Shown here: piece by piece, positions 1-6,226 of the stretch | Layout: each line of letters starts with the position of its first letter | How positions within the stretch are numbered: the first letter of the stretch is position 1 | Origin: Alcaligenaceae bacterium | Lineage (GTDB): Bacteria; Pseudomonadota; Gammaproteobacteria; Burkholderiales; Burkholderiaceae_B | NCBI GenBank assembly: GCA_012511095.1 | Contig: JAAZGT010000030.1 | Span: 1-7,549 of the forward strand | DNA: 7,549 nucleotides | Direction: 5' to 3' | The notes under the pieces: generated by a model | What the model was told of the DNA's origin: nothing | Databases searched by the model: none | What the model saw: only the letters and a program-made list of their open reading frames with translations | Program-made: the position numbers and the translations under genes

Positions 1-749
1 AACTCTAATAATTCATTTAATGCAAAACGCGACAAACAACCCACACCAAGATCATTTACCACTGCCTGTTTTATTGCCTCAGAATTACCCAACTCCATCA
101 CCGATGAGGTCTCCATGTGTTGAAGTAGATGTTTTTGTACAAAAATACGGGTTCCTGAACCCACTTCTCGAAGAATTAAAGGAATTTTTTCTAAATCACT
201 AATGCTAAGTAAGGATCCAGATCTTTTGATAAAACGACTTTCTTTAGCGGCAAATAAAACTAAGTCATCTTGCATCCAAGGACTTGCCTTAAGCTCCACA
301 AAAGGATTATCACCTTCAATAAAGCCTAGATCATAATCATAGTTGACTAAGCCTTCACAAATATCCGTACTATTAAAAATAGCTAAGCGTATATCAATCT
401 CTGCGTGTTGTTCTTGAAATTTGCGTATTACACTAGGCAGCAAATAATTACCAATGGTGGTACTTGCTCCGATTACTAAACGTGCTACCTTAAGATTAAA
501 TACATGCTCTATTTGCTCTACTTGCTTTAAGGCAGCACCCGCCATTGAGCTCAGCATATGAGCTTCTTGAGTAGGTACCAAACCTTTAGCGACTCGTTGG
601 AACAAGACCGTATCCAATTGTTTTTCTAATTCACTCAAGGCCATGCTAATGGCAGACTGAGATAGAAATAAATGCTCTGCAGCTGCCACAGTAGTGCCTT
701 GGTGATATACCGCTAAAAAAACTTCTAATTGTTTTAAGGTAATTCTCAC
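1..749 (-). CDS. yeiE: LysR-type transcriptional regulator, YeiE-like (C-terminus beyond window)
   Basis: Reading the minus strand from a GTG at 749 gives 249 uninterrupted codons to the window edge. About 45 residues of a normal ~295-residue LysR protein are missing. The N-terminus (VRITLKQLEVF) and the winged helix-turn-helix at about residues 18-42 (AAAEHLFLSQSAISMALSELE) are typical of LysR. The effector domain follows from about residue 90. Stretches such as STTIGNYLLP, DLGFIEG, LREVGSGTR and MELGNSEAIKQAV match what I remember of E. coli YeiE closely. The GTG is chosen because AGGA lies 6 nt upstream and the family's N-terminus starts there; an in-frame TTG at 767 precedes it, after a stop at 770-768. 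The gene is divergent from yeiH, as in enterobacteria, so it probably controls yeiH and itself. YeiE has been linked to sulfite sensing in enterobacteria; carrying that over to this protein is inference. Confidence 0.9.
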   Translation of the reverse strand, partial: MRITLKQLEVFLAVYHQGTTVAAAEHLFLSQSAISMALSELEKQLDTVLFQRVAKGLVPTQEAHMLSSMAGAALKQVEQIEHVFNLKVARLVIGASTTIGNYLLPSVIRKFQEQHAEIDIRLAIFNSTDICEGLVNYDYDLGFIEGDNPFVELKASPWMQDDLVLFAAKESRFIKRSGSLLSISDLEKIPLILREVGSGTRIFVQKHLLQHMETSSVMELGNSEAIKQAVVNDLGVGCLSRFALNELLE

Positions 750-762
750 TTCAATCCTATAA

Positions 763-797
763 ATCAATTATTTGATGATGTATCAATTTTATTGATA
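763..797. promoter_or_regulatory. Candidate LysR operator: two tandem ATCAA/TTGAT palindromes
   Basis: The perfect inverted repeat TATCAAT-TTT-ATTGATA spans 781-797 and contains a T-N11-A core (783-795), the usual LysR-family box. A second, weaker copy, ATCAA-N4-TTGAT, lies at 763-776. The two centres are about 19.5 bp apart, close to two helical turns, which fits the recognition-site plus activation-site layout of LysR regulators at a divergent promoter. Binding by the adjacent YeiE-like protein is inferred from position. The perfect repeat lies just downstream of the candidate minus-strand -10, which would suit autorepression of yeiE. Confidence 0.6.
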
Positions 798-798
798 G

Positions 799-804
799 AT
801 TATA
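799..804 (-). promoter_or_regulatory. Candidate -10 element of the yeiE promoter
   Basis: The minus strand reads TATAAT, a perfect -10 hexamer, at 804-799, about 50 nt before the GTG start of the LysR gene. I see no good -35 at the right distance (about 821-828). Transcription would start near 792, inside the perfect palindrome at 781-797, so a regulator bound there would block it. The region is AT-rich, so a chance hexamer is possible. Confidence 0.35.
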
Positions 805-849
805 AGCATATTACTGATTTTCATTTAGACTTTAAAAGGTTTAATATAA

Positions 850-903
850 ATGCCTTTAATCAAATTAGGGCTCACAGTTTTAGTAAACGCTTTTAATCAA
901 TGA
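850..903 (+). CDS. Possible 17-residue leader peptide overlapping the yeiH start
   Basis: An ATG at 850 opens a 17-codon frame (MPLIKLGLTVLVNAFNQ) that ends in TGA at 901-903. This forms an ATGA overlap with the yeiH ATG at 900. A weak ribosome-binding sequence, AAAAGG, lies at 834-839, 10 nt before the ATG. The yeiH ATG itself has no visible Shine-Dalgarno sequence, so translational coupling through this small frame would explain how yeiH is initiated. Against it: short ORFs are common by chance, and if transcription starts downstream of 850 the peptide could not be made. It has no recognisable similarity. Confidence 0.25.
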   Translation: MPLIKLGLTVLVNAFNQ

Positions 904-1961
904 ATCAACAACCTAAAAATCATAACAAAACCTCGACCACAGCTCTCAGCCAAATAACACCTTTGTTGCCTGGTTTAATTCTTATTGCTGGCATAGTGAT
1001 TGTGTCCACTATATTGGTCAAAATGGGCATTGGCCAAGCCTATGGCCTTAGCCCACTCATCTATGCCATTTTATTGGGAATGGTTGTGGGTAATACCTTT
1101 TTAAAGCGGATCAGTAAAGCAACTAATGAAGGCATCAATTTTGCAAAAAGTAAGTTACTGCGTTTAGGAATTATTTTGTATGGTTTTAATTTAACCATTA
1201 ATAAGGTGTGGGCACTCGGACTAGAAGCTATTGTGATTGATGCCATCATGCTGATTTCCACTTTTTTACTAAGTTATTATTTTGGTACTAGGGTTCTAAA
1301 AATGGATAAAGACACCAGCATTTTGAGCGGTGCGGGTTGTAGTATTTGTGGTGCTGCAGCGATCATGGCTACTGCATCGGTCGCTAAAGCCCGTACTGCT
1401 GCAGTTAGTCAAGCAGTTACTATCATTGTATTATTCGGAACCTTAGCGATATTTATTTACCCTCTACTCTATCCCTTCGTGACTCAATACATCACAGACT
1501 CTGCTTTTGGCGTTTATGTAGGCTCTTCAGTTCACGAAGTAGCACAGGTTGTAGCCATCGGCAAGGTTTTAGGGACGGATGTTGCAGACACAGCTATTTT
1601 GGCCAAAATGGTGCGCGTGATTATGTTGGCACCCTTTTTATTTGTGATTTCTTTTGTGTTTTATAGTCAAGGAAGTAAAGACGGAGCAAGTGAGGCATCG
1701 AAACGTATTGTCCTACCGTGGTTTGCGGTTTGGTTTTTGTTAATGATTGTGCTCAATTCGGTTTTACCACTACCTCAAGAGTTAATCGCTAACATTTTAT
1801 TAGTAGATAATATTTTATTAATGATGGCGATGGCGGGTTTAGGACTAAGCACCCAGCTTTCAACCTTTAAAGCCGCAGGACCACGTCCCTTTGCCTTAGG
1901 CCTAGTCGTATTTATCTGGCTTATCGTGGTTGGAATGGCATTACAGCTGATATTTGCATAA
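900..1961 (+). CDS. yeiH: YeiH/UPF0324 family membrane protein (putative sulfate exporter family)
   Basis: This 353-residue protein is close to the 349 residues of E. coli YeiH. It is almost wholly hydrophobic, with roughly ten predicted membrane segments starting at about residue 21. Family landmarks are present: AILLGMVVGNT (56-66), LLRLGIILYGFNLT (86-99), GAGCSICGAAA (144-154) and SVHEVAQVVA (210-219). The C-terminus has AMAGLGLSTQL...FKAAGPRP (about 310-330) and a last membrane segment. It should sit in the inner membrane. The family is annotated as putative sulfate exporter, but transport has not been well demonstrated. The ATG at 900 gives the family's N-terminal length; it has no clear ribosome-binding site. 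C147 and C150 form a CxxC in the signature loop where, from memory, E. coli has SxxC. The divergent YeiE-type regulator is its likely controller. Confidence 0.9.
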   Translation: MNQQPKNHNKTSTTALSQITPLLPGLILIAGIVIVSTILVKMGIGQAYGLSPLIYAILLGMVVGNTFLKRISKATNEGINFAKSKLLRLGIILYGFNLTINKVWALGLEAIVIDAIMLISTFLLSYYFGTRVLKMDKDTSILSGAGCSICGAAAIMATASVAKARTAAVSQAVTIIVLFGTLAIFIYPLLYPFVTQYITDSAFGVYVGSSVHEVAQVVAIGKVLGTDVADTAILAKMVRVIMLAPFLFVISFVFYSQGSKDGASEASKRIVLPWFAVWFLLMIVLNSVLPLPQELIANILLVDNILLMMAMAGLGLSTQLSTFKAAGPRPFALGLVVFIWLIVVGMALQLIFA

Positions 1962-1982
1962 AAGCCTTGGGGTAAAAAGTTT

Positions 1983-3068
1983 TTAGCTAAGACGTACTCG
2001 GCCACGCTCAACAGCAATATGCCATCGATTATGCTTTAAACTTAGGCCCCTATCAAATCCCAGTTGATGCACTTCACGCAATTGGCGCAACCAATCATTA
2101 ATACGACGCTCTGTAGGCATCGGTATATTGTGCATCGCTAACCAATAACGTAAGACATTAGCTTGCCTACGCTCTGATAATTCACGCCACGAAGCTAGGC
2201 AAAAATCCTTGCCTCCATCTCGTAAATCAAGTTGCTGCAAATCACTTTCTGCCACCTCATCTAAAAGACTCTGCGCATCTAGCATCATACGAGCGTGACG
2301 ACTGAGCGTTTGTTTCCACTGGGGCCATGCTTTATCAAGGCCAGGTATTAATAAGCGCCGCACCGCCGCTCTTTTGTAGCGAATATCTAAATTACTGGGA
2401 TCGCGGATCATTTCAAAGCCACTAAGCTCAGTAAATTTTTCAGCGGCAGTAGTGATGATTTTTCTATCTATTGCTAACCATGGACGATGGTATGTCACCG
2501 CACCATAGAAATGCTCATCTAACATGCCACCCATGCCCTTAACACCTGCTCCGCGCAATAATCGTAACAATAAAGTTTCAGCCTGATCATTGAGGTGATG
2601 CGCTAAGATAAAATGTGCAATTCCTTGTTGTTGACAATAATCACTATAGGCTTGATAACGAGCCACGCGAGCCGCTGCTTCTTCGCCTAAACCGCTTTGC
2701 TGCTCCACCTTGACAGGTAAAACTTGGCATTCAAAACCAAGGTAATTTGCTAATGCCTGACAATGTGTTGCCCAAGCATCAGCGTCATCCATTAAGCCGT
2801 GATGAATATGAACAATATGCAAGTTGATATTTAGTTGTCGAACTAAAGGCGCTAAGGTGGCCAGTAGCATCGACGAGTCAGCGCCACCACTTAAACCAAT
2901 GGCGAGCTTCGAGTTGAATGAGTTTTGCTCAGAAGACTGCTGTAGAGAAGTTAGTAAAGCGACCAGCGGTTTAGTTAAAACAGCGGTCGCTTTGCTTTCA
3001 TAAAATGGCGCTAATTGAGGGTAGTAAGTACTGCTAAGCTCCTTAAGCTTTTTCGACAAAACTACCAT
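1983..3068 (-). CDS. tilS: tRNA(Ile)-lysidine synthase
   Basis: TilS uses ATP and lysine to convert C34 of the CAU-anticodon tRNA-Ile into lysidine, so that it reads AUA codons; it is cytosolic and usually essential. The PP-loop motif SGGADS lies at residues 60-65, with HIHHGL (87-92) and AHHLNDQAETLLLRLLRGAG (155-174) following. DPSNLDIRYKRAAVR (223-237) resembles the downstream substrate-binding segment, with A-A where many homologues have R-N. At 361 residues the protein is shorter than E. coli TilS (432). It stops shortly after the middle domain and seems to lack the separate C-terminal domain. It also has an extra ~40 residues before the PP-loop. The start lies 26 nt inside the end of accA, with no ribosome-binding site upstream, suggesting translation coupled to accA. 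Confidence 0.93.
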   Translation of the reverse strand: MVVLSKKLKELSSTYYPQLAPFYESKATAVLTKPLVALLTSLQQSSEQNSFNSKLAIGLSGGADSSMLLATLAPLVRQLNINLHIVHIHHGLMDDADAWATHCQALANYLGFECQVLPVKVEQQSGLGEEAAARVARYQAYSDYCQQQGIAHFILAHHLNDQAETLLLRLLRGAGVKGMGGMLDEHFYGAVTYHRPWLAIDRKIITTAAEKFTELSGFEMIRDPSNLDIRYKRAAVRRLLIPGLDKAWPQWKQTLSRHARMMLDAQSLLDEVAESDLQQLDLRDGGKDFCLASWRELSERRQANVLRYWLAMHNIPMPTERRINDWLRQLREVHQLGFDRGLSLKHNRWHIAVERGRVRLS

Positions 3069-4005
3069 AATTCATTAAACGCTCGAGACGTCGATTAACT
3101 AAGGTCTGTGAATCTAAACCAGCAACTGAACGCAATGACTCAGATAAAGCGCGACGTAAATTTCTGTACATCAATTTAGAATCACGATGTGCACCACCAA
3201 CTGGCTCCTCAATAACCTTGTCAATGAGACCTAATTGCTCTAATTTAGGTGCCGTAATAGCTAAGGCCTCAGCCGCAACGGATGCCTTATCAGCACTACG
3301 CCATAAAATAGAGGCACAGCCCTCGGGTGAAATTACCGCGTAAGTAGCGTATTGCAACATCTGCACCACATCACCAACGGCAATCGCTAAAGCCCCACCA
3401 GAACCACCTTCACCAATAATAGTAGCGATTAAAGGTACTTTAAGCTCAGCCATAGTGTATAAGTTTTTACCAATCGCCTCAGATTGACCACGCTCTTCGG
3501 CGCCAATACCAGGATAAGCACCCGGGGTATCAATAAAGGTAAAAATGGGTAAACCGAATTTTTCGGCCAAACGCATAAAACGTAAAGCCTTGCGGTAGCC
3601 CTCAGGTCTTGGCATACCGAAATTACGACGTGCGCGCTCTTTGGTGTCACGACCTTTTTGGTGACCCATAACCACACAAGGCTCACCATTAAAACGCGCT
3701 AAACCACCAACAATTGAATGGTCATCAGCATACATGCGATCACCATGCAACTCGTGGAAATCAGTAAAAAGCGCCTCAATATAATCTAAGGTATACGGAC
3801 GCTGTGGATGACGCGCAACTAAAGCGGTTTGCCACGGGGTTAATTTCTTATAAATTGACGCAGTTAAATCATCACTTTTTTGCTGCAGTTTGGCGATCTC
3901 CTCGGAGATATCAACAACCGAGTCGCCTGACATATAGCGTAACTGATCAATTTTTTGCTCCAATTCCTCAATTGGCTTTTCAAATTCTAGATAGGTGTTT
4001 TTCAT
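3043..4005 (-). CDS. accA: Acetyl-CoA carboxylase carboxyltransferase subunit alpha
   Basis: AccA pairs with AccD in the carboxyltransferase that moves CO2 from biotin on AccB to acetyl-CoA, making malonyl-CoA for fatty-acid synthesis in the cytosol. The 320 residues match the E. coli protein (319). The N-terminal helical segment (MKNTYLEFEKPIEELEQKI...) is followed by the crotonase-like carboxyltransferase core. Conserved stretches include GHQKGRDTKERARRNFGMPRPEGYRKALR (114-142), DTPGAYPGIGAEERGQSEAI (159-178), GEGGSGGALA (198-207) and SPEGCASILWR (226-236). The ATG at 4005 gives the standard N-terminus, with only a weak GAG-type ribosome-binding site. It lies 44 nt after the glycosylase gene and overlaps tilS by 26 nt. 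Confidence 0.97.
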   Translation of the reverse strand: MKNTYLEFEKPIEELEQKIDQLRYMSGDSVVDISEEIAKLQQKSDDLTASIYKKLTPWQTALVARHPQRPYTLDYIEALFTDFHELHGDRMYADDHSIVGGLARFNGEPCVVMGHQKGRDTKERARRNFGMPRPEGYRKALRFMRLAEKFGLPIFTFIDTPGAYPGIGAEERGQSEAIGKNLYTMAELKVPLIATIIGEGGSGGALAIAVGDVVQMLQYATYAVISPEGCASILWRSADKASVAAEALAITAPKLEQLGLIDKVIEEPVGGAHRDSKLMYRNLRRALSESLRSVAGLDSQTLVNRRLERLMNYGSFVEKA

Positions 4006-4026
4006 CTTTTTGCTCTAATACCTTTG

Positions 4027-4040
4027 TACTCAGTTGAGTA
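4027..4040. repeat. Short inverted repeat upstream of accA
   Basis: TACTCA-GT-TGAGTA is a perfect inverted repeat with 6-bp arms and a 2-bp centre, in the 44-bp gap between the glycosylase stop and the accA start. The loop is too small and the stem too weak for a terminator, and there is no T-run. It could be a protein-binding site or chance. On the minus strand it is flanked by GGTATATTA and GGTATTA, an imperfect direct repeat. Confidence 0.3.
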
Positions 4041-4049
4041 ATATACCTA

Positions 4050-4685
4050 CTATGCTACGCCACCGTCAACAAGACTACGCCACATATACCAAGTAGCTAC
4101 AGTCTGCCAAGGTTTCCAATTATCTGCAAGCTCACGAACCTCAAAACGGGACACAGGCTCACCACTAAAATAATGCTTAGATACGGCCTTAAGCAGCCTA
4201 GCGTCTTCTAGGGGTAATACATTGGGGCGATGTAAATTAAAAATTAAAAACATCTGCGCAGTCCATGGACCAATGCCACGAATTTGACACAGATCGTTAA
4301 TCACCTCTTGATCAGACATTTTAGACCATTTTGTAGGATTAACGGTTTTTGCTTCAAAGTGTTTTGCAAGATCAATTAAATTTGTTGCCTTACGTCTAGC
4401 AATACCGATCTTCATTAACTGAGCAACATTGCGCGAAGATATACATTGAATGGTGGGGCCTTGTCCACAAAGCTCCACTAAACTACGCCATGTTTCATTA
4501 GCACGCTCTTCTGAAGACTGCACTGATATCAATGACCTTGCCAAGGTGGTAAAGGCTCCTTGATTGCTAGCTTGGAAATACTCTTCTTCATAATGGCTTA
4601 TCACTTTATTGAGAATACGGTCGTTATTTTTTAAATGCTCGACTGCATCATCCCAATAAGCTAATTTTTTTGTGGCTCTTGGCAT
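4050..4685 (-). CDS. DNA-3-methyladenine glycosylase II family (AlkA-like HhH-GPD)
   Basis: This 211-residue protein belongs to the helix-hairpin-helix GPD superfamily of base-excision repair enzymes, which remove alkylated bases such as 3-methyladenine. The hairpin motif is LCQIRGIGPWTAQMF (132-146). The following VLPLEDARLLKAV (156-168) places D161 where AlkA has its catalytic Asp238. It lacks the extra N-terminal domain of E. coli AlkA (282 residues), as usual for the short betaproteobacterial form. The helix at residues 48-66 reads LARSLISVQSSEERANETW, where related short enzymes, as I remember them, have LARSIVGQQIS-like sequence. The substrate-pocket region is therefore somewhat divergent. 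The ATG at 4685 is 1 nt from the cysS stop, with AGGGTG (4695-4690) as ribosome-binding site inside the last cysS codons, so it is coupled to cysS. Family is firm; exact substrate is inferred. Confidence 0.87.
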   Translation of the reverse strand: MPRATKKLAYWDDAVEHLKNNDRILNKVISHYEEEYFQASNQGAFTTLARSLISVQSSEERANETWRSLVELCGQGPTIQCISSRNVAQLMKIGIARRKATNLIDLAKHFEAKTVNPTKWSKMSDQEVINDLCQIRGIGPWTAQMFLIFNLHRPNVLPLEDARLLKAVSKHYFSGEPVSRFEVRELADNWKPWQTVATWYMWRSLVDGGVA

Positions 4686-4686
4686 A

Positions 4687-6138
4687 TTACACCCTACGCC
4701 ATTGGGTTAAGCCACCTGGTTTATCCTCTAACTCAATGCCAGCCTCTTTTAACTGGTCACGGATTTGATCTGCTAAGGCAAAATCCCTAGCGGATTTAGC
4801 CTCTGTACGTTGTTGAATTAAGTCCTCAATCGCCTCTTCGCTAAGGGCTTCTGCACTATCTTGGGTCCCACCTAAGCGTGTATAACGCGAATAAGAGCGC
4901 AAATACTCAGCGGGGTCTTGCTGCAAAATACCTAATACACCTGCTAAAGCACGCATTTGTGACGCTAAGGCACGATCTTTTTCACGATTAGCTTGGTTTA
5001 ACATATCAAATAAAACAGCAATAGCTACAGGCGTATTAAAGTCGTCATTCATCGCCGCTTTAAAGGCTTTAGCATGCTCGCTATCCCAGTCGACCTCAAC
5101 CGCATCAAAACCAATGTTGTTTAGACCCTGATAGAAACGGTCTAAAGCCACCTGCGCATCATTTAAATTATCAGGGGCAAAGTTTTGCTGGCTACGGTAG
5201 TGATTACGTACGATAAAGAAGCGTAACATCTCGGCCTCACGTACATTGTACGGATAGTCAGCCACATCAGGATTAACATTATCCTTAGCGATCACTTGGC
5301 GAATAGTCATAAAGTTGCCGAGTGATTTAGACATTTTGTCATCGTCGACCATTAGCGGGCCACAATGCATCCATAGATTGGCTAAAGAGCCACCATATGC
5401 GCCCTCAGACTGGGCAATTTCATTTTCATGGTGAGGGAATTTCAAATCTGGACCACCCCCATGAATATCTAAAGGCAAACCCAATAAATCACGGCTCATG
5501 GCAGAACACTCGATGTGCCAGCCAGGACGACCTACACCATAAGGCGAATCCCACTTAGTGTCCTCAGGATCTTCGGCCTTGGCCGCTTTCCATAAGACAA
5601 AGTCGAGGGGATCCTCTTTGGCATCGGATACAGCCACACGCACACCTGCGCGCATTTCATCAGGGGTACGACCTGATAACTTACCGTAATCAGGGAAACG
5701 GCGAACACGGAAATTCACATCACCATCGGCACCTTGGTAGGCTAGACCCTTTTCCTCAAGTGCTTGAATAATTTCGACCATGCCTTGGACATGACGCGTA
5801 GCGCGTGGCTCATGATCAGGTGATTGCACACCTAGGGCACGCTCATCGGCATGCATGGCCTCGGTGAAAAAACTTGTAACTTGGTGTAAGCGTTGTTGAG
5901 TAGCCACCGCACGACGAATAATCTTATCGTCAATATCAGTGACGTTACGTACATAAGTAACCTCATAACCTTGGCTGCGCAACCAACGCTGCACCACATC
6001 AAAGCTGACCAACATGCGCGCATGCCCCAAATGACAGAAGTCATAAACAGTCATGCCGCAAACATACATACGGATTTTATTAGGTTCAACAGGCTTTAAT
6101 TCATCTTTGCGACGTGTCAAAGAGTTATATATCAACAT
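4687..6138 (-). CDS. cysS: Cysteinyl-tRNA synthetase
   Basis: CysS charges tRNA-Cys with cysteine using ATP, as a cytosolic class I synthetase. The protein has 483 residues (E. coli: 461). The class I signature is HLGH at 36-39 within YVCGMTVYDFCHLGHAR, and KMSKS is at 268-272. Zinc ligands by comparison with E. coli are C27, C211, H236 and E240, all present (GWHIECSAMS, FPHHENEIAQSEG). The C-terminal helical anticodon-binding region includes DFNTPVAIAVLFDMLNQ and ARDFALADQIRDQLKEAGIELEDKPGGLTQWRR. The ATG at 6138 gives the standard N-terminus (MLIYNSLTRRKDELKP), but no Shine-Dalgarno sequence is visible before it. It is the first gene of the minus-strand run and is divergent from the TPR gene. 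Confidence 0.98.
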   Translation of the reverse strand: MLIYNSLTRRKDELKPVEPNKIRMYVCGMTVYDFCHLGHARMLVSFDVVQRWLRSQGYEVTYVRNVTDIDDKIIRRAVATQQRLHQVTSFFTEAMHADERALGVQSPDHEPRATRHVQGMVEIIQALEEKGLAYQGADGDVNFRVRRFPDYGKLSGRTPDEMRAGVRVAVSDAKEDPLDFVLWKAAKAEDPEDTKWDSPYGVGRPGWHIECSAMSRDLLGLPLDIHGGGPDLKFPHHENEIAQSEGAYGGSLANLWMHCGPLMVDDDKMSKSLGNFMTIRQVIAKDNVNPDVADYPYNVREAEMLRFFIVRNHYRSQQNFAPDNLNDAQVALDRFYQGLNNIGFDAVEVDWDSEHAKAFKAAMNDDFNTPVAIAVLFDMLNQANREKDRALASQMRALAGVLGILQQDPAEYLRSYSRYTRLGGTQDSAEALSEEAIEDLIQQRTEAKSARDFALADQIRDQLKEAGIELEDKPGGLTQWRRV

Positions 6139-6185
6139 AGGTTATGAGAAATAAAGATACAATAGAAGATTAATTAAGATCGTTA

Positions 6186-6215
6186 AGTATAGCAATCTAG
6201 CGCCTTTTCTGTTGA
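6186..6215 (-). promoter_or_regulatory. Candidate cysS promoter with extended -10
   Basis: On the minus strand TGC-TATACT (6194-6186) is an extended -10 element matching TGN plus five of six consensus -10 bases. A weak -35, TCAACA (6215-6210, four of six matches), lies 18 bp upstream. Transcription would start near 6179, giving a leader of about 40 nt. This is probably the main promoter for cysS and the genes behind it. I see no hairpin or attenuator in the leader. Confidence 0.45.
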
Positions 6216-6226
6216 GTATTGCCCCG

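Noticed and set aside
20..202. Open frame of 60 codons on the plus strand
   Set aside because: It lies antisense within the LysR regulator, whose minus-strand reading shows strong family similarity through the whole stretch.
1061..1261. Minus-strand open frame within yeiH (and a similar one at 1775-2017)
   Set aside because: Both are antisense to a well-conserved membrane protein and have no domain of their own; the second also runs into the tilS end in another frame.
1962..1985. Possible bidirectional terminator between yeiH and tilS (TAAAAA-G-TTTTTA at 1973-1985)
   Set aside because: The repeat is all A/T with a one-base centre, so it cannot form a stable hairpin, and it overlaps the tilS stop. 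No GC stem with a T-run was found in the gap.
3429..3689. Alternative frames within accA (also 3804-4037) and within cysS (5832-6044, 5893-6099)
   Set aside because: They overlap strongly conserved coding sequence and resemble no known protein.
6212..6226. TTG at 6212 as start of the TPR protein
   Set aside because: It places five residues ahead of an otherwise textbook signal peptide beginning MNKRK, and offers no better ribosome-binding site than the ATG at 6227.
6139..6226. T-box or other riboswitch in front of cysS or the TPR gene
   Set aside because: The gap is only 88 bp, contains no stem-loop, T-box core or terminator, and T-box control of synthetases is largely a Gram-positive feature.
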